Positions 23,947-32,130 are shown, counted from the first letter of the stretch. The stretch is DNA of 44,651 bases from Acidobacteriota bacterium (GCA_023265315.1 JAHFUA010000006.1:1-44651); one strand, 5' to 3'. The notes: generated by a model not told the origin, from the sequence alone. Translations and numbers: made by a program.

Positions 23947-25701
23947 TCAGGCGCTGGGCACGGCTGCTTTCGCCGCCATCGCGTAATCCCGCAGCGAGAG
24001 CCGTATCCCGCCGAACTCGGGATTCGAGTTCTTCTCCACCGTGAAGGCGATGTCCAGCACGTCACCGGCGACCAGCGGCTCCTTCTCAGTGCGCTCCACC
24101 ATCCGCCAGCCCATGGCATCGAAGGCGTGGAACTGCGCGCGGCCGTTGTTGCCGGGCGTCTCCTTCACCACGCGCAGCTTGAGATGTTTTTCCTTGAGCA
24201 CCTTCGGCGGCAGGCCGAGGCGCACACCGCGGGCGAAGAACACCGGCTCGGGATTGCCCATGCCGAAGGGACGCAGTTGCTCAACCATAGCGTGTAGCTG
24301 TGGAGTGACCTGCTCGAGCCCGAGTTCCGCATCCACCGCCAAGACCTGCTCGAAGTCGGCGGGCGTGAGCCGGGAGCGGGCGTAGCGGTCGAGCGCCTCG
24401 CACAACTCCGGCAGGCGCTCCGACGGCAGCGCGAATCCTGCGGCGTGCGCGTGCCCGCCAAAACGGGTGAACAGACCGGCGCAGGATTCGAGCGCATCCA
24501 GCAGGTGGAACGCGTCGATGGACCGTCCGGAGCCATGCGCCTCGTCGCCATCGCGCGCCACGACCAGCGCCGGACGCCCGGTCCGCTCCATCACCCGCGT
24601 GGCGCAGATGCCGACCACGCCGCGATGCCAGCCCTCGCCGTCGATGACCATGCAGTAGCGCTCGCGCAGCCCGGCATCGCTATCAAGACGCTTGCGTATC
24701 TCTGCCATGATCCGCTGCTCTTCGGCCTGGCGCTCGGCGTTGAGCCGGTCGAGATGCTCGGCCAATTCGCGGGCGCGCGCCTCGTCGCGCGTGGAGAACA
24801 GCTCCACGACGTCCTGAGCCACGTCCATACGCCCGGCGGCATTGATGCGCGGCGCGAGACGAAAGGCCACGTCGCCGGAGTTGATCGCTTGCCCGGAATC
24901 GAGCGCCGACACCGCGATCAGCGCCTTCAGCCCCGGGTTGACGGCATGCCGCAGGCCATCGAGGCCGAGGCGCGCGATCACGCGGTTCTCGCCGACCAGG
25001 TCCACGGCATCGGCAACGGTGGCAATGGCGACCATCTTCAAGAAGGACGGCAACAGGCGCGCGCGGCCGCTCTCTTCCAAGAGCGCCTGCACGATCTTGA
25101 ACGCCACCCCGGCCCCGCACAGCTCCTTGCACGGATACCCGCAACCCGGCTGATTGGGATTGAGCACGGCCAGCGCTCCCGGCACGCCCTGCCCGACTTC
25201 GGGCAGGTGATGGTCGGTCACGATCAGGTCCACACCCACGCGGTGCGCGGTTTCCGCCGCGGCAAAGGCGCGGATGCCGGTATCCACGCTGATGATCAGC
25301 CGCACACCCTCGGCCGCGGCGCGCTCGATCACCTCGTCCTTCATGCCGTAGCCTTCGCGGATGCGGTGCGGCACGTGGAAATCGGCGGCGCCGCCGCAGA
25401 GCTCGATGGCCGTCTTCAGGATGACGACGGCCGTGGTGCCGTCCACGTCGTAGTCGCCGTAGATGAGCACCTTCTCTTGGCGCGCGATGGCCGCCCGCAG
25501 GCGCTCCACCGCCGTCTTCATGCCCAGCATGAGGTAGGGAGAGTTCAGGTCCGCCAGAGAGGGATGGAGAAAGCGCGCGGCTTCTTCCGGACCGTGTACG
25601 CCACGCACCACAAGCAGGCGCGCTACCAGCGGATCGAGATTAGCTTCGGAAACCAGGCGGCTGAGGAGGGATTCGTCCGCCGCTTTCAGGGTCCAGCGCA
25701 C
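23947..25701 (-). CDS. recJ: Single-stranded-DNA-specific 5'-3' exonuclease
   Basis: Degrades single-stranded DNA in recombination and mismatch repair. Of the 584 aa, the DHH phosphoesterase domain has GDYDVDGTTA near residue 80, the SVDTGI motif near 140 and DHH in VTDHHLP near 162. The DHHA1 domain has GGHAHAAGF near 413, and a C-terminal OB-like domain ends the protein (DILDIAFTVEKNSNPEFGG type). All core metal-binding motifs are present. The 154-aa gene upstream ends four bases before this start, so they are probably one transcript. Confidence 0.95.
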   Translation of the reverse strand: MRWTLKAADESLLSRLVSEANLDPLVARLLVVRGVHGPEEAARFLHPSLADLNSPYLMLGMKTAVERLRAAIARQEKVLIYGDYDVDGTTAVVILKTAIELCGGAADFHVPHRIREGYGMKDEVIERAAAEGVRLIISVDTGIRAFAAAETAHRVGVDLIVTDHHLPEVGQGVPGALAVLNPNQPGCGYPCKELCGAGVAFKIVQALLEESGRARLLPSFLKMVAIATVADAVDLVGENRVIARLGLDGLRHAVNPGLKALIAVSALDSGQAINSGDVAFRLAPRINAAGRMDVAQDVVELFSTRDEARARELAEHLDRLNAERQAEEQRIMAEIRKRLDSDAGLRERYCMVIDGEGWHRGVVGICATRVMERTGRPALVVARDGDEAHGSGRSIDAFHLLDALESCAGLFTRFGGHAHAAGFALPSERLPELCEALDRYARSRLTPADFEQVLAVDAELGLEQVTPQLHAMVEQLRPFGMGNPEPVFFARGVRLGLPPKVLKEKHLKLRVVKETPGNNGRAQFHAFDAMGWRMVERTEKEPLVAGDVLDIAFTVEKNSNPEFGGIRLSLRDYAMAAKAAVPSA

Positions 25702-25704
25702 GGG

Positions 25705-26169
25705 TCAGTGCTCGTCGTCCTGCTCGGGCTCGTCGAAGACGATGCCGCCGTACTCCTCGGCCATGTCCACCAGGCGCTGATAGCGGTCGTACCACTCGGT
25801 GGAGGACTCGAAGAGGAATACCGTGCCCTGATGCGGCCAGCCGAGCTGCACGAATCCGGTTTTGCCGATGTAGGTGCGCAGCCAGCGCGCTTCCTCGATG
25901 TCCTCTTCGTCGGGATAGGCGGCGTTCTTCAGCCGGTCCACCAGGAAATCGAGGTCTTCCTTCTCCAGCACCACGTCACTCATGGTGAGGAAAGTGGCGC
26001 CGGCGTGCTTGGCCAGCTCGACGAAATCCTTCCAGCTCTCGGGATTGTCGCTGGAGTCCCACATCACGCTGGGCACTTCCTCGCCCACGTAGGCGTGGAA
26101 GCGCAGCATGCCGTGGCCTTCGATGAAGGCGGTCATGTCGTCTTTCAGGTTGGTGAGATCGTCCGGCAT
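25705..26169 (-). CDS. Conserved acidic hypothetical protein, 154 aa
   Basis: I do not recognise a family. The protein is soluble and strongly acidic (ends FDEPEQDDEH), with no signal peptide or membrane helix. Visible segments include GHGMLRFHAYVGEEVPSVMW, a helical WKDFVELAKHAGATFLTM, and an aromatic-rich strand region (FVQLGWPHQGTVFLFESSTEWYDRY). The mix looks like a small alpha/beta fold. It is spaced by three bases from recJ, which suggests joint expression and perhaps a role linked to DNA repair, but that is only context. GC content and codon use match the neighbours. Confidence 0.75.
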   Translation of the reverse strand: MPDDLTNLKDDMTAFIEGHGMLRFHAYVGEEVPSVMWDSSDNPESWKDFVELAKHAGATFLTMSDVVLEKEDLDFLVDRLKNAAYPDEEDIEEARWLRTYIGKTGFVQLGWPHQGTVFLFESSTEWYDRYQRLVDMAEEYGGIVFDEPEQDDEH

Positions 26170-26236
26170 GGGGTCGCAGCACTTCGACGAACGATATTCT
26201 ACGCTACTCTCGGAAGGGCTCTGTGTCCAGACGGGT

Positions 26237-26458
26237 TCATGTTGCGGATCGCTTTGAGAACTTACTTCTTAGTGCCATAACACCCTCAATCACAGAAAAG
26301 TAGAAGATCGCGTTGACGAACGCAAACAGGGGATAATTGTCCCCGTTCTCAGGGGTGAGAACGGCCATGGCGATAACACTTGGAAGACCGACAATCGCGC
26401 ACCAAATGCCAACCGTTGAATGCCAGCCGCAACCAAATGTTTCATGAGGGTTGCTCAC
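26237..26458 (-). CDS. Possible small two-helix membrane protein, 73 aa
   Basis: It starts with GTG overlapping the stop of the aldehyde dehydrogenase gene (GTGA) and ends at 26237. Two hydrophobic stretches (about 16-34, IWCAIVGLPSVIAMAVL; about 43-61, LFAFVNAIFYFSVIEGVMAL) predict a hairpin in the membrane, with a basic end (RSKFSKRSAT) that would stay inside. Base composition is visibly lower in GC than the neighbours, so it may be acquired DNA. No ribosome binding site is evident, and coding status rests on the hydrophobic pattern and the stop-start overlap. Function unknown. Confidence 0.45.
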   Translation of the reverse strand: MSNPHETFGCGWHSTVGIWCAIVGLPSVIAMAVLTPENGDNYPLFAFVNAIFYFSVIEGVMALRSKFSKRSAT

Positions 26459-28245
26459 TCGGCGATGGTGAACACGTCGTGCTGCGCGGCCAGATCGCGC
26501 GCTGCGGGGGTGATGATGGTTTTGCTGCCGATCAGGATCTTTTCTTTGCGTTTAAGCGCGACGCGGATCTCCTCCTCGCTCACAAAGTCCACGGGACGCG
26601 GCTTGGGGCGCGAGACCGGAGGCGCCGCGGCTGGCGTTGGTGCTGGCTTTGCGGCAGCCGGAGTGGGCGTTGGAGCAGCAGTAGCCGGCGCGGGCTTGCC
26701 CGTCTTCTTCGCGAGAAAGCGCTCGATGGCGTGGGCGACGGCCACGCGATCCGGGGCGCCGCTGGCAGCAAGCGGAGCACCCTCTTCTTTCTGGCCGGCC
26801 TGGCAAGCGCACGCAGTGGCAGTCGCAGCCGGCGCCGCAACTCCGGTCACGGGCGCGACTTCTTTCTGCGTCACCGGCCGCGCTTCATACGCAACCCGGC
26901 GCAGGTTGATGAGGTGGAGCGGCGAGATATTGTCGGAGGTGATGTTGCCGCCCACGGCGCCGCAGCCCAGCGTCATCGCCGGAAAAAGATTGGTGGAGGC
27001 GCCGATTGATCCCTGCGGCGCCGGGCTGTTCACCACGATCCGCCCGGCCGGCATCTTGAGACCGTACTCGCGGATCACGGCATCGTCGCGGCCGTGGATC
27101 ACGCAGGTGTGTCCCAGGCCGCCAAAGCGCAGCAGCGCCAGGCAAGTGTCGAATCCAGCGCTGCGGTCGCGCGTGAAATAAAGTGCCAGCACGGGCGAGA
27201 GCTTCTCCGCCGAGAGCGGATGCTCGCGTCCCACTCCCTTCAGCAGCGCCACCAGCACGCGCGTGCTATCCGGCACTTTGAATCCCGCCAACTCCGCAAC
27301 ACGCTGAGCCGACTTGCCCACAAACTTGGGATTGATGGTGTGCTGCTCCAGGTTGACCATATCGCGGCCGAGGCGCTGGATCTCGTCTTCGCTGAGGAAG
27401 TGCGCGCCGTTTCGCTTGAGTTCCTCGGTCACCTGGTCGCGGATCGCTTCTTCCGCCACAATCGCCTGCTCCGACGAGCAGATGGTGCCGTTGTCGAAGG
27501 TTTTGCCGAAGACCACGTCGGCCACGGCCTTCTTCACATCGGCGCTGCGGTCGATGAACACGGGCACGTTGCCTGGACCGACACCGAACGCCGGTTTGCC
27601 CGAGCTGTAGGCGGCGCGCACGATCCCCATCCCGCCGGTGGCTAGGATCACGCTGGTGCGGCGGTGCTTCATCAGCTCCTGGGTGCCGGCCAGCGTGGGA
27701 ATCGTGAAGCAGCAGATCACGTCCGAGGGCGATCCCGCTTTGATGGCCGCGTCGCGCATGATGCTGGTGATCTCGCAGGTGCAGCGAAACGCCGTGGGAT
27801 GCGGGCTGAGCACGATGGCGTTCCGTCCCTTAAGCGCGATCAGGATCTTGTAGATGGCAGTGGAAGTGGGATTGGTGGAGGGCAGCACCGCCGCCACCAC
27901 CCCCACCGGAGCCGCCACTTCGATGACGCCCTGCTCGCGGTCCTCGCGCACGATGCCCACGGTCTTCATCCCGCGGAGGGCCTGGTACACGCGCTCGGAG
28001 GAGAACAGGTTCTTCTGCACCTTGTCGGCGACCACGCCGTAGCCGGTCTCCTCGACCGCCAGGCGCGCGATTTTTTCCGCCGCGGCCGTGGCCGCGGCCG
28101 CCATGGCGTCGATGACGCGGTCCACCTGCTCCTGAGTGAAATGCTGGAATTCGAGAAAGGCGTTGTAGGCGCGCTCGATCAGCTCGCGGGCTTCAGCGAC
28201 GGAGCGCGAGTCCTTGTCAGCGGCGGGTTGGACGACAGCAGCCAA
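26455..28245 (-). CDS. CoA-acylating aldehyde dehydrogenase (PduP/EutE/AdhE-N type) with a C-terminal tail
   Basis: Would oxidise a short aldehyde to its acyl-CoA with NAD+ and CoA. The core (about 1-470) has the [19 protein letters not shown] segment, [26 protein letters not shown], and the nucleophile C256 in [11 protein letters not shown]. The end of the core is [21 protein letters not shown]. After an Ala/Pro-rich linker (about 480-549, with a short CACQ cysteine cluster) comes a 47-residue tail containing [15 protein letters not shown] and [11 protein letters not shown]. Linker plus short amphipathic tail is how cargo is often targeted into microcompartments. The BMC-H gene lies directly upstream. 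The substrate aldehyde is unknown, as no signature enzyme is nearby. Confidence 0.88.
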   Translation of the reverse strand: MAAVVQPAADKDSRSVAEARELIERAYNAFLEFQHFTQEQVDRVIDAMAAAATAAAEKIARLAVEETGYGVVADKVQKNLFSSERVYQALRGMKTVGIVREDREQGVIEVAAPVGVVAAVLPSTNPTSTAIYKILIALKGRNAIVLSPHPTAFRCTCEITSIMRDAAIKAGSPSDVICCFTIPTLAGTQELMKHRRTSVILATGGMGIVRAAYSSGKPAFGVGPGNVPVFIDRSADVKKAVADVVFGKTFDNGTICSSEQAIVAEEAIRDQVTEELKRNGAHFLSEDEIQRLGRDMVNLEQHTINPKFVGKSAQRVAELAGFKVPDSTRVLVALLKGVGREHPLSAEKLSPVLALYFTRDRSAGFDTCLALLRFGGLGHTCVIHGRDDAVIREYGLKMPAGRIVVNSPAPQGSIGASTNLFPAMTLGCGAVGGNITSDNISPLHLINLRRVAYEARPVTQKEVAPVTGVAAPAATATACACQAGQKEEGAPLAASGAPDRVAVAHAIERFLAKKTGKPAPATAAPTPTPAAAKPAPTPAAAPPVSRPKPRPVDFVSEEEIRVALKRKEKILIGSKTIITPAARDLAAQHDVFTIAE

Positions 28246-28308
28246 GATCTTCTGAGCGGGTGAAAACCGAGGTCCTTCGCGACCGTTTCCCGCGCCGGAG
28301 GAGACGGG

Positions 28309-28391
28309 AAGCTCCCTCGCTCCGCTCGGGATTTCGGCGGCGGGCTCAGACGCCCGCCAAACGCCTCACCCTCGGTCGCTCAGGATGACAA
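28309..28391 (-). repeat. Family D repeat, copy D3, joined to a GTCATCCTGAGCG element
   Basis: On the minus strand it begins TTGTCATCCTGAGCG (28377-28391). It continues GAGGCGTTTGGCGGGCG, then TCTGAGCCCGC and CCGAAATCCCGAGCGGAGCG (28309-28370). It lies just after the BMC-H stop at 28402 and before the dehydrogenase start. A BMC-ALDH transcript must run through it. Confidence 0.8.
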
Positions 28392-28401
28392 CTTACTTTA
28401 G

Positions 28402-28710
28402 TTATCCCAGCGCGCCCTTCTTCGCCGGTCCGGCCTTGCCGGTGAGCATGGGCATGGCGGAGTCAAGATCGCCGTGCGGACGCGGAATGACGTGCACGGC
28501 CACCAGCTCGCCGACGCGGCGGGCAGCAGCGGCGCCGGCATCGGTCGCGGCTTTCACCGAGGCCACGTCGCCCCGCACCAGCACCGTGACGTAGCCCGCT
28601 CCGATGTACTCCTTGTGGACCAGCGTGACGTTGGCGGCCTTGACGGCGGCATCGGCCGCCTCGATCGAGCCCACCAGGCCCTTGGTTTCGATCATCCCCA
28701 GCGCTTCCAT
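28402..28710 (-). CDS. Bacterial microcompartment hexameric shell protein (BMC-H)
   Basis: Shell tile of the PduA/EutM/CcmK type. The single BMC domain covers almost the whole 102 residues: [20 protein letters not shown], then [19 protein letters not shown], then [14 protein letters not shown]. The pore loop reads I36-G37-A38-G39, against IGSG in PduA. A short C-terminal tail (about 82-102) ends [13 protein letters not shown] 28710 has GAGG five bases upstream. It is the only shell gene in the window: no BMC-P (EutN/CcmL) or BMC-T gene is seen. It has its own promoter and is followed by the acylating aldehyde dehydrogenase. Confidence 0.95.
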   Translation of the reverse strand: MEALGMIETKGLVGSIEAADAAVKAANVTLVHKEYIGAGYVTVLVRGDVASVKAATDAGAAAARRVGELVAVHVIPRPHGDLDSAMPMLTGKAGPAKKGALG

Positions 28711-28755
28711 GAGTGCCTCGACAAGCGAGAGATTCTGCGCGCGTGCAAGCGGCTA

Positions 28756-28784
28756 AAGCTATCACGCACGGCGACAAGGGTCAA
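28756..28784 (-). promoter_or_regulatory. Promoter of the BMC-H / aldehyde dehydrogenase genes
   Basis: On the minus strand: TTGACC (28784-28779), a 17-base spacer and TAGCTT (28761-28756) with an extended TGA before it. The predicted leader is about 40 bases. It lies between the gene and repeat A2. Confidence 0.6.
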
Positions 28785-28798
28785 ACCGGATTGGGCCA

Positions 28799-28876
28799 TG
28801 GAGTCATTGAGTCGTTGAGCCATTAGGACCTGGTTCAATGAAGTCAATGACTCAATGGCTCAATGACTCAATTCTC
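28799..28876. repeat. Family A repeat, copy A2
   Basis: The left part has GGAGTCATTGAGTCGTTGAG. The right part has TCAATGACTCAATGGCTC and ends ATGACTCAATTCTC as in A1. The arms can pair imperfectly. It lies between the divergent BMC-H and DUF507 genes. Confidence 0.85.
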
Positions 28877-28943
28877 CGGCCGGCCACGCTCCTGACGCGT
28901 GTGATATTCTTTTTGTCCAAACGATCCCCGCGGGACGCGCACG

Positions 28944-29222
28944 ATGATCCTTTCCAAAGAATACGTGGCCTACATGGCCCGAGAGGTCACCAAGCAACTG
29001 CTCAAAGGCGAGTTCATCGAGACCACGGACGAGCCGGCGACGCTGCAGCGGGTCCACGCCGCGCTGCTGGAAGAGTTGAGCCTGGAAGACCGCATCAACG
29101 ACGAAGTGCGCGCCATCCTCGAGCAATATTCCGACGAAATGCGCAAGACCGGCGCCAGCTACCAGGAGATGTTCAAGAGGGTGAAGGGCGAACTGGTGCG
29201 CAAGTACAAGGCCGTGCTGTAG
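28944..29222 (+). CDS. DUF507 family protein (first paralogue)
   Basis: A 92-residue, largely helical, charged protein starting MILSKEYVAYMAREVTKQLL. The centre has EELSLEDRINDEVRAILEQY, and the end MFKRVKGELVRKYKAVL. The family has no assigned function and often occurs as two adjacent genes. A second, longer member lies at 31819-32130, with the pattern E-x-R-I-D/N-D-x-V/A shared in the middle. No signal peptide or metal motif is present. The gene is bracketed by repeats A2 and A3, the latter beginning at the stop codon. It is divergent from the BMC gene and convergent with the amidase gene. Confidence 0.85.
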   Translation: MILSKEYVAYMAREVTKQLLKGEFIETTDEPATLQRVHAALLEELSLEDRINDEVRAILEQYSDEMRKTGASYQEMFKRVKGELVRKYKAVL

Positions 29223-29223
29223 A

Positions 29224-29332
29224 TTGAGTCATTGACTCATTGATTCATTGAACCATTGGGCTGAGGCTCGAGTGCCCGTTAATGATCCAGTGAATCAATG
29301 AGTCAATGAGTCAATGGCTCAATGATTCAATT
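29224..29332. repeat. Family A repeat, copy A3 with clear 8-bp periodicity
   Basis: The right part repeats TCAATGAG, TCAATGAG, TCAATGGC, TCAATGAT, TCAATT in exact 8-bp steps (29295-29332). The left part is the approximate inverse (GATTGAGTCATTGACTCATT). The stop codon of the convergent amidase gene lies in the last unit, and the DUF507 stop immediately precedes the left part. Confidence 0.9.
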
Positions 29333-31597
29333 CCCCTGCTGCCCGCCCAGGCTGGCGACCACCTTGCCGCGCCGGGCGGCCACGAGGTAGCGGGCGATGC
29401 CGTGGTAGAGCGCGTCCGCGACTGCCTCCTGCCCTTCCGCCGTACTCAATTTGTGCTCGTCGGCGGGACTGGTGACGAATGCCACCTCGGCCAGGATAGA
29501 AGGCATATCGGCGTCGAGCAGCACCACGAACGGCGCCTGTTTCACGCCGCGATTTAGTACGCCCTTTTCGCCGCCGAAAGCGCGGTAGAGCTCCTGCTGC
29601 ACCTGCACGGCGAGCTTGTGGGATTCGCTGAGCTTCTGGTCCTCGGCCACCGGCTTCAGGACCCCGGTCTTGGCAGGGCTCTCACGCCCCGAAAAGGAGA
29701 CCTTGACCGGGGAAGGACTACTGGCCACGTAGTAGGTCTCGACCCCACGCGCGCCTGGGTCGTCGCTCGAGTTGGCATGGATGGAGATGAGAAGGTCAGC
29801 GCCGGCCTGGTTGGCAATCTCCGCCCGGGCCTCGAGCGGAACGGTGAGATCGCTGGTGCGCGTGTAGACCACTTCTGCGCCCAGGTGGCTGGCCAGCAGG
29901 CCGCCCAGCCGCTTCGCGATCTCCAAGGTCAGGTCTTTTTCTTTCAGGCCGCTGTGACCGATGGCGCCGTCCTCGGTGCCGCCGTGGCCGGGATCAATGA
30001 CAACCTTGGGGCGGCGGGTGAGGGCGGCGTGCGCTGCGGGCGGGCGTATCTCCGCGCTCGGAACTTTCTTCGGTGGCGCCGCTTTCGGAGTCGCGGGGGG
30101 GCGGTTTGGTGCCTGCGTGCCGCGGATCACGATCATCAGCCGGTAGGGCTCGGCGGAGGAGAGCACGGCGGAGTATTCGGCGGGCGTGGCCAGGTCGATT
30201 ACGATGCGCACCGCGGCGGCCTCGCGCATACCGACGCGGACGCGGTTCACCAGCCCATCGTTCACCGGGATGGCGAGGCCTTCGCGCGATTTCCCCAGCA
30301 TGTCCCCCGCCAGTTGCGTGTTCTCCAGGTCAAAGTAGATGCGCTCGGGACTCTTCAGCCTTCCCGCCTCCCACCGCGCTGGAGCTTCCAGGAAAAGGGC
30401 GATGGTGGTGCCCTCCGGCTTCGACCAGGAGCGGATGGCCAGCAGTTGCGAGGGACCGGCGGCGGGCGCGGGACCCGATGCGACCTCGGGAGCGGCGCTG
30501 GCGGCCGGCTCTGCACTGGGCGCCGGGATGGGCGGCTCCGGCGCTGGAGTCACGCCAGGGACGGGCGTCGCGGTGCGTGGGGCAACCACCGCAGGTCTGA
30601 GATGATGGAGCAGCTGGCGGACGTGCGACCCGCGCCACACGACCGCCTCGGTGCCGCCGACCAGCACTGCGATGGCGGCGGCGATGATGGCCAGCGTCCG
30701 CCCCAGCCGGCGGGGTTCAGCGCCTCCGATCACGGCAAAAGCCGGCGCCGGCCAATCGGCTACGATCGCCGCCGGCGTCTCGACCCAAGCGGGGATTTCT
30801 GCGGTCTCCGGCAGCGGAACGGCCGGTTCGGGCAGAACTGGTACGGCAGCCGCTTCCGGAATCTCGCCCAGGTCAACGGAGAAAGCCTCGACCGCCGGCG
30901 CAGGGACTTCCAACCTCTCGACAGGCTCGGGAGCGAGTGCCGGCCGCTGGTGGACTTCGTGCGACCACAACGCCTCGATGACCAGTCCGGCCAGCAGCTT
31001 GAGGGCGCGGATGTCGCGCTCGCCGAACACTCCCGCCCATCCGGAAAAGACCACGATGATGCCGAGCACGTCCTGCTGGCGGCGCAAGGGCACGACCAGG
31101 ATGGAGCGAATGCCCAGGTTGCGGCACACCCAGAGGTCCACGCGCCGGTCGTGTTCGGTATCGTCGCAGAGCTGGACCTCGCCGCTGCTCAGACACTCGC
31201 CGCAAACCACGGATTGCGGATTCACATACGCGCCCAAGTCCGGCGCAATCAGCCCGGACCGCCCGCGGCAGACGACATTCTGGCCCTCGCGCAGGGCGAT
31301 GGCGGCGGCGCCGGCTGCGGTGAGGCGGCGCGCCCCGTCGGCGATGAACTGCAGCGATTGCTCCAGGTTGAGGTGTGCGGCCGCGATCCGGCTCTGGGCA
31401 GCCAGCACCGCCGACAAGGTATCGGAGTCCTTACGCAGCTCTTCCGCTGCTTCCCGGTGGGTCTTCTGCGCCTGCAGATAGGCGAAGGCGAGCAACCGCT
31501 GGATGGGATCCGATTCGGTGGCGTATGGTCTGGGAAGCTCGGGCAAACCACCACGCCAGCCCGACACCCCCAATTCAGGAGTGGACCTGTGTCTCAT
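29327..31597 (-). CDS. N-acetylmuramoyl-L-alanine amidase with GAF, transmembrane and AMIN domains
   Basis: Cleaves the bond between MurNAc and the stem peptide of murein. From ATG 31597 (756 aa; ATG 31633 or an even longer frame is possible, with no clear ribosome site at any) it has a helix-rich start and a GAF domain (about 75-210, with IRSILVVPLRRQQDVLGIIV). A Pro/Ala linker and one transmembrane helix follow (about 298-318, LAIIAAAIAVLVGG). An AMIN domain (about 380-495) precedes Amidase_3 (about 527-750). The zinc ligands and catalytic residue fit: His in VVIDPGHGG, Glu in LKEKDLTLE, His in LISIHANS, Glu in ILAEVAFV. Topology predicts GAF inside and amidase outside. AMIN-amidase (AmiC-like) is common; the fused GAF is not. 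Confidence 0.9.
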   Translation of the reverse strand: MRHRSTPELGVSGWRGGLPELPRPYATESDPIQRLLAFAYLQAQKTHREAAEELRKDSDTLSAVLAAQSRIAAAHLNLEQSLQFIADGARRLTAAGAAAIALREGQNVVCRGRSGLIAPDLGAYVNPQSVVCGECLSSGEVQLCDDTEHDRRVDLWVCRNLGIRSILVVPLRRQQDVLGIIVVFSGWAGVFGERDIRALKLLAGLVIEALWSHEVHQRPALAPEPVERLEVPAPAVEAFSVDLGEIPEAAAVPVLPEPAVPLPETAEIPAWVETPAAIVADWPAPAFAVIGGAEPRRLGRTLAIIAAAIAVLVGGTEAVVWRGSHVRQLLHHLRPAVVAPRTATPVPGVTPAPEPPIPAPSAEPAASAAPEVASGPAPAAGPSQLLAIRSWSKPEGTTIALFLEAPARWEAGRLKSPERIYFDLENTQLAGDMLGKSREGLAIPVNDGLVNRVRVGMREAAAVRIVIDLATPAEYSAVLSSAEPYRLMIVIRGTQAPNRPPATPKAAPPKKVPSAEIRPPAAHAALTRRPKVVIDPGHGGTEDGAIGHSGLKEKDLTLEIAKRLGGLLASHLGAEVVYTRTSDLTVPLEARAEIANQAGADLLISIHANSSDDPGARGVETYYVASSPSPVKVSFSGRESPAKTGVLKPVAEDQKLSESHKLAVQVQQELYRAFGGEKGVLNRGVKQAPFVVLLDADMPSILAEVAFVTSPADEHKLSTAEGQEAVADALYHGIARYLVAARRGKVVASLGGQQGN

Positions 31598-31818
31598 GAG
31601 TGTGAAGCTGTCTATTCTTATCCTGATTGGCATCTGAGTGAAAGGGCCAAGTGGGCCAGGGGAGCACCGCGAGAGTACTATCTTCGGATTGGCACCTTTG
31701 GGCGAGCACCATTCCGGGACGAGCACTCCCTCCCGCGAACCGCGCGCCGGCTGGGGATCCGGCAGCACCCGGCGACAGGAAAACGCCGTATCGGGCGTGC
31801 TATCATCGACATCCGTAC

Positions 31819-32130
31819 ATGGTGAGACTGCCGGAGATCGAGCGCCCCTCGGGCCTGCGGCTCAGCCGCGACAAGCTCAACAAGCTGGCGCACAGCGTCA
31901 CCGACGCGCTGGCCGCGCTGGACGTGGTGGAGTTCATCGAGGACCGCAACACCATCCGCCTGGAGGTGCGCCGCATCCTGGAAGAAGTGCTCAAGGAAGA
32001 GGCCCGGATCGACGCTGCCGCCCGCCAAAAGATCGAGAGCCAGAAGCGCACCATCCTGGAAGGCACCCAGGAATGGGACATCCTCTACCGCAAGTACTAC
32101 AACGAGGGGGTCAAGAAGCTGGGCATTTAG
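31819..32130 (+). CDS. DUF507 family protein (second paralogue)
   Basis: 103 residues from ATG 31819: MVRLPEIERPSGLRLSRDKL opens it, then DVVEFIEDRNTIRLEVRRIL, and EARIDAAARQKIESQKRTIL, ending YYNEGVKKLGI. It is helical and charged, longer than the first paralogue and not interchangeable with it. A TGCTATCAT (31798-31806; extended -10) lies only 12 bases before the ATG, so the transcript may be nearly leaderless; no ribosome site is seen. The frame extends upstream to 31651, but that part is not family sequence. Function unknown. Confidence 0.85.
   Translation: MVRLPEIERPSGLRLSRDKLNKLAHSVTDALAALDVVEFIEDRNTIRLEVRRILEEVLKEEARIDAAARQKIESQKRTILEGTQEWDILYRKYYNEGVKKLGI

Noticed and set aside
24445-26280. 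Plus-strand open frame of 611 codons over recJ
   Set aside because: It is the complement of recJ and the 154-aa gene; its composition is typical of antisense frames.
29224-29332. Periodic TCAATGAG units considered as a CRISPR-like array
   Set aside because: The units are 8 bp with no unique spacers between them, and no cas gene is present.
31681-31710. GGATTGGCACCTTTGGGCG considered as a sigma-54 promoter
   Set aside because: The -12 GC is out of place by one base, and the -12 element is otherwise poor.
29618-31825. Plus-strand open frame of 735 codons over the amidase gene
   Set aside because: It is antisense to a protein with recognisable GAF, AMIN and Amidase_3 domains, and has no domain itself.
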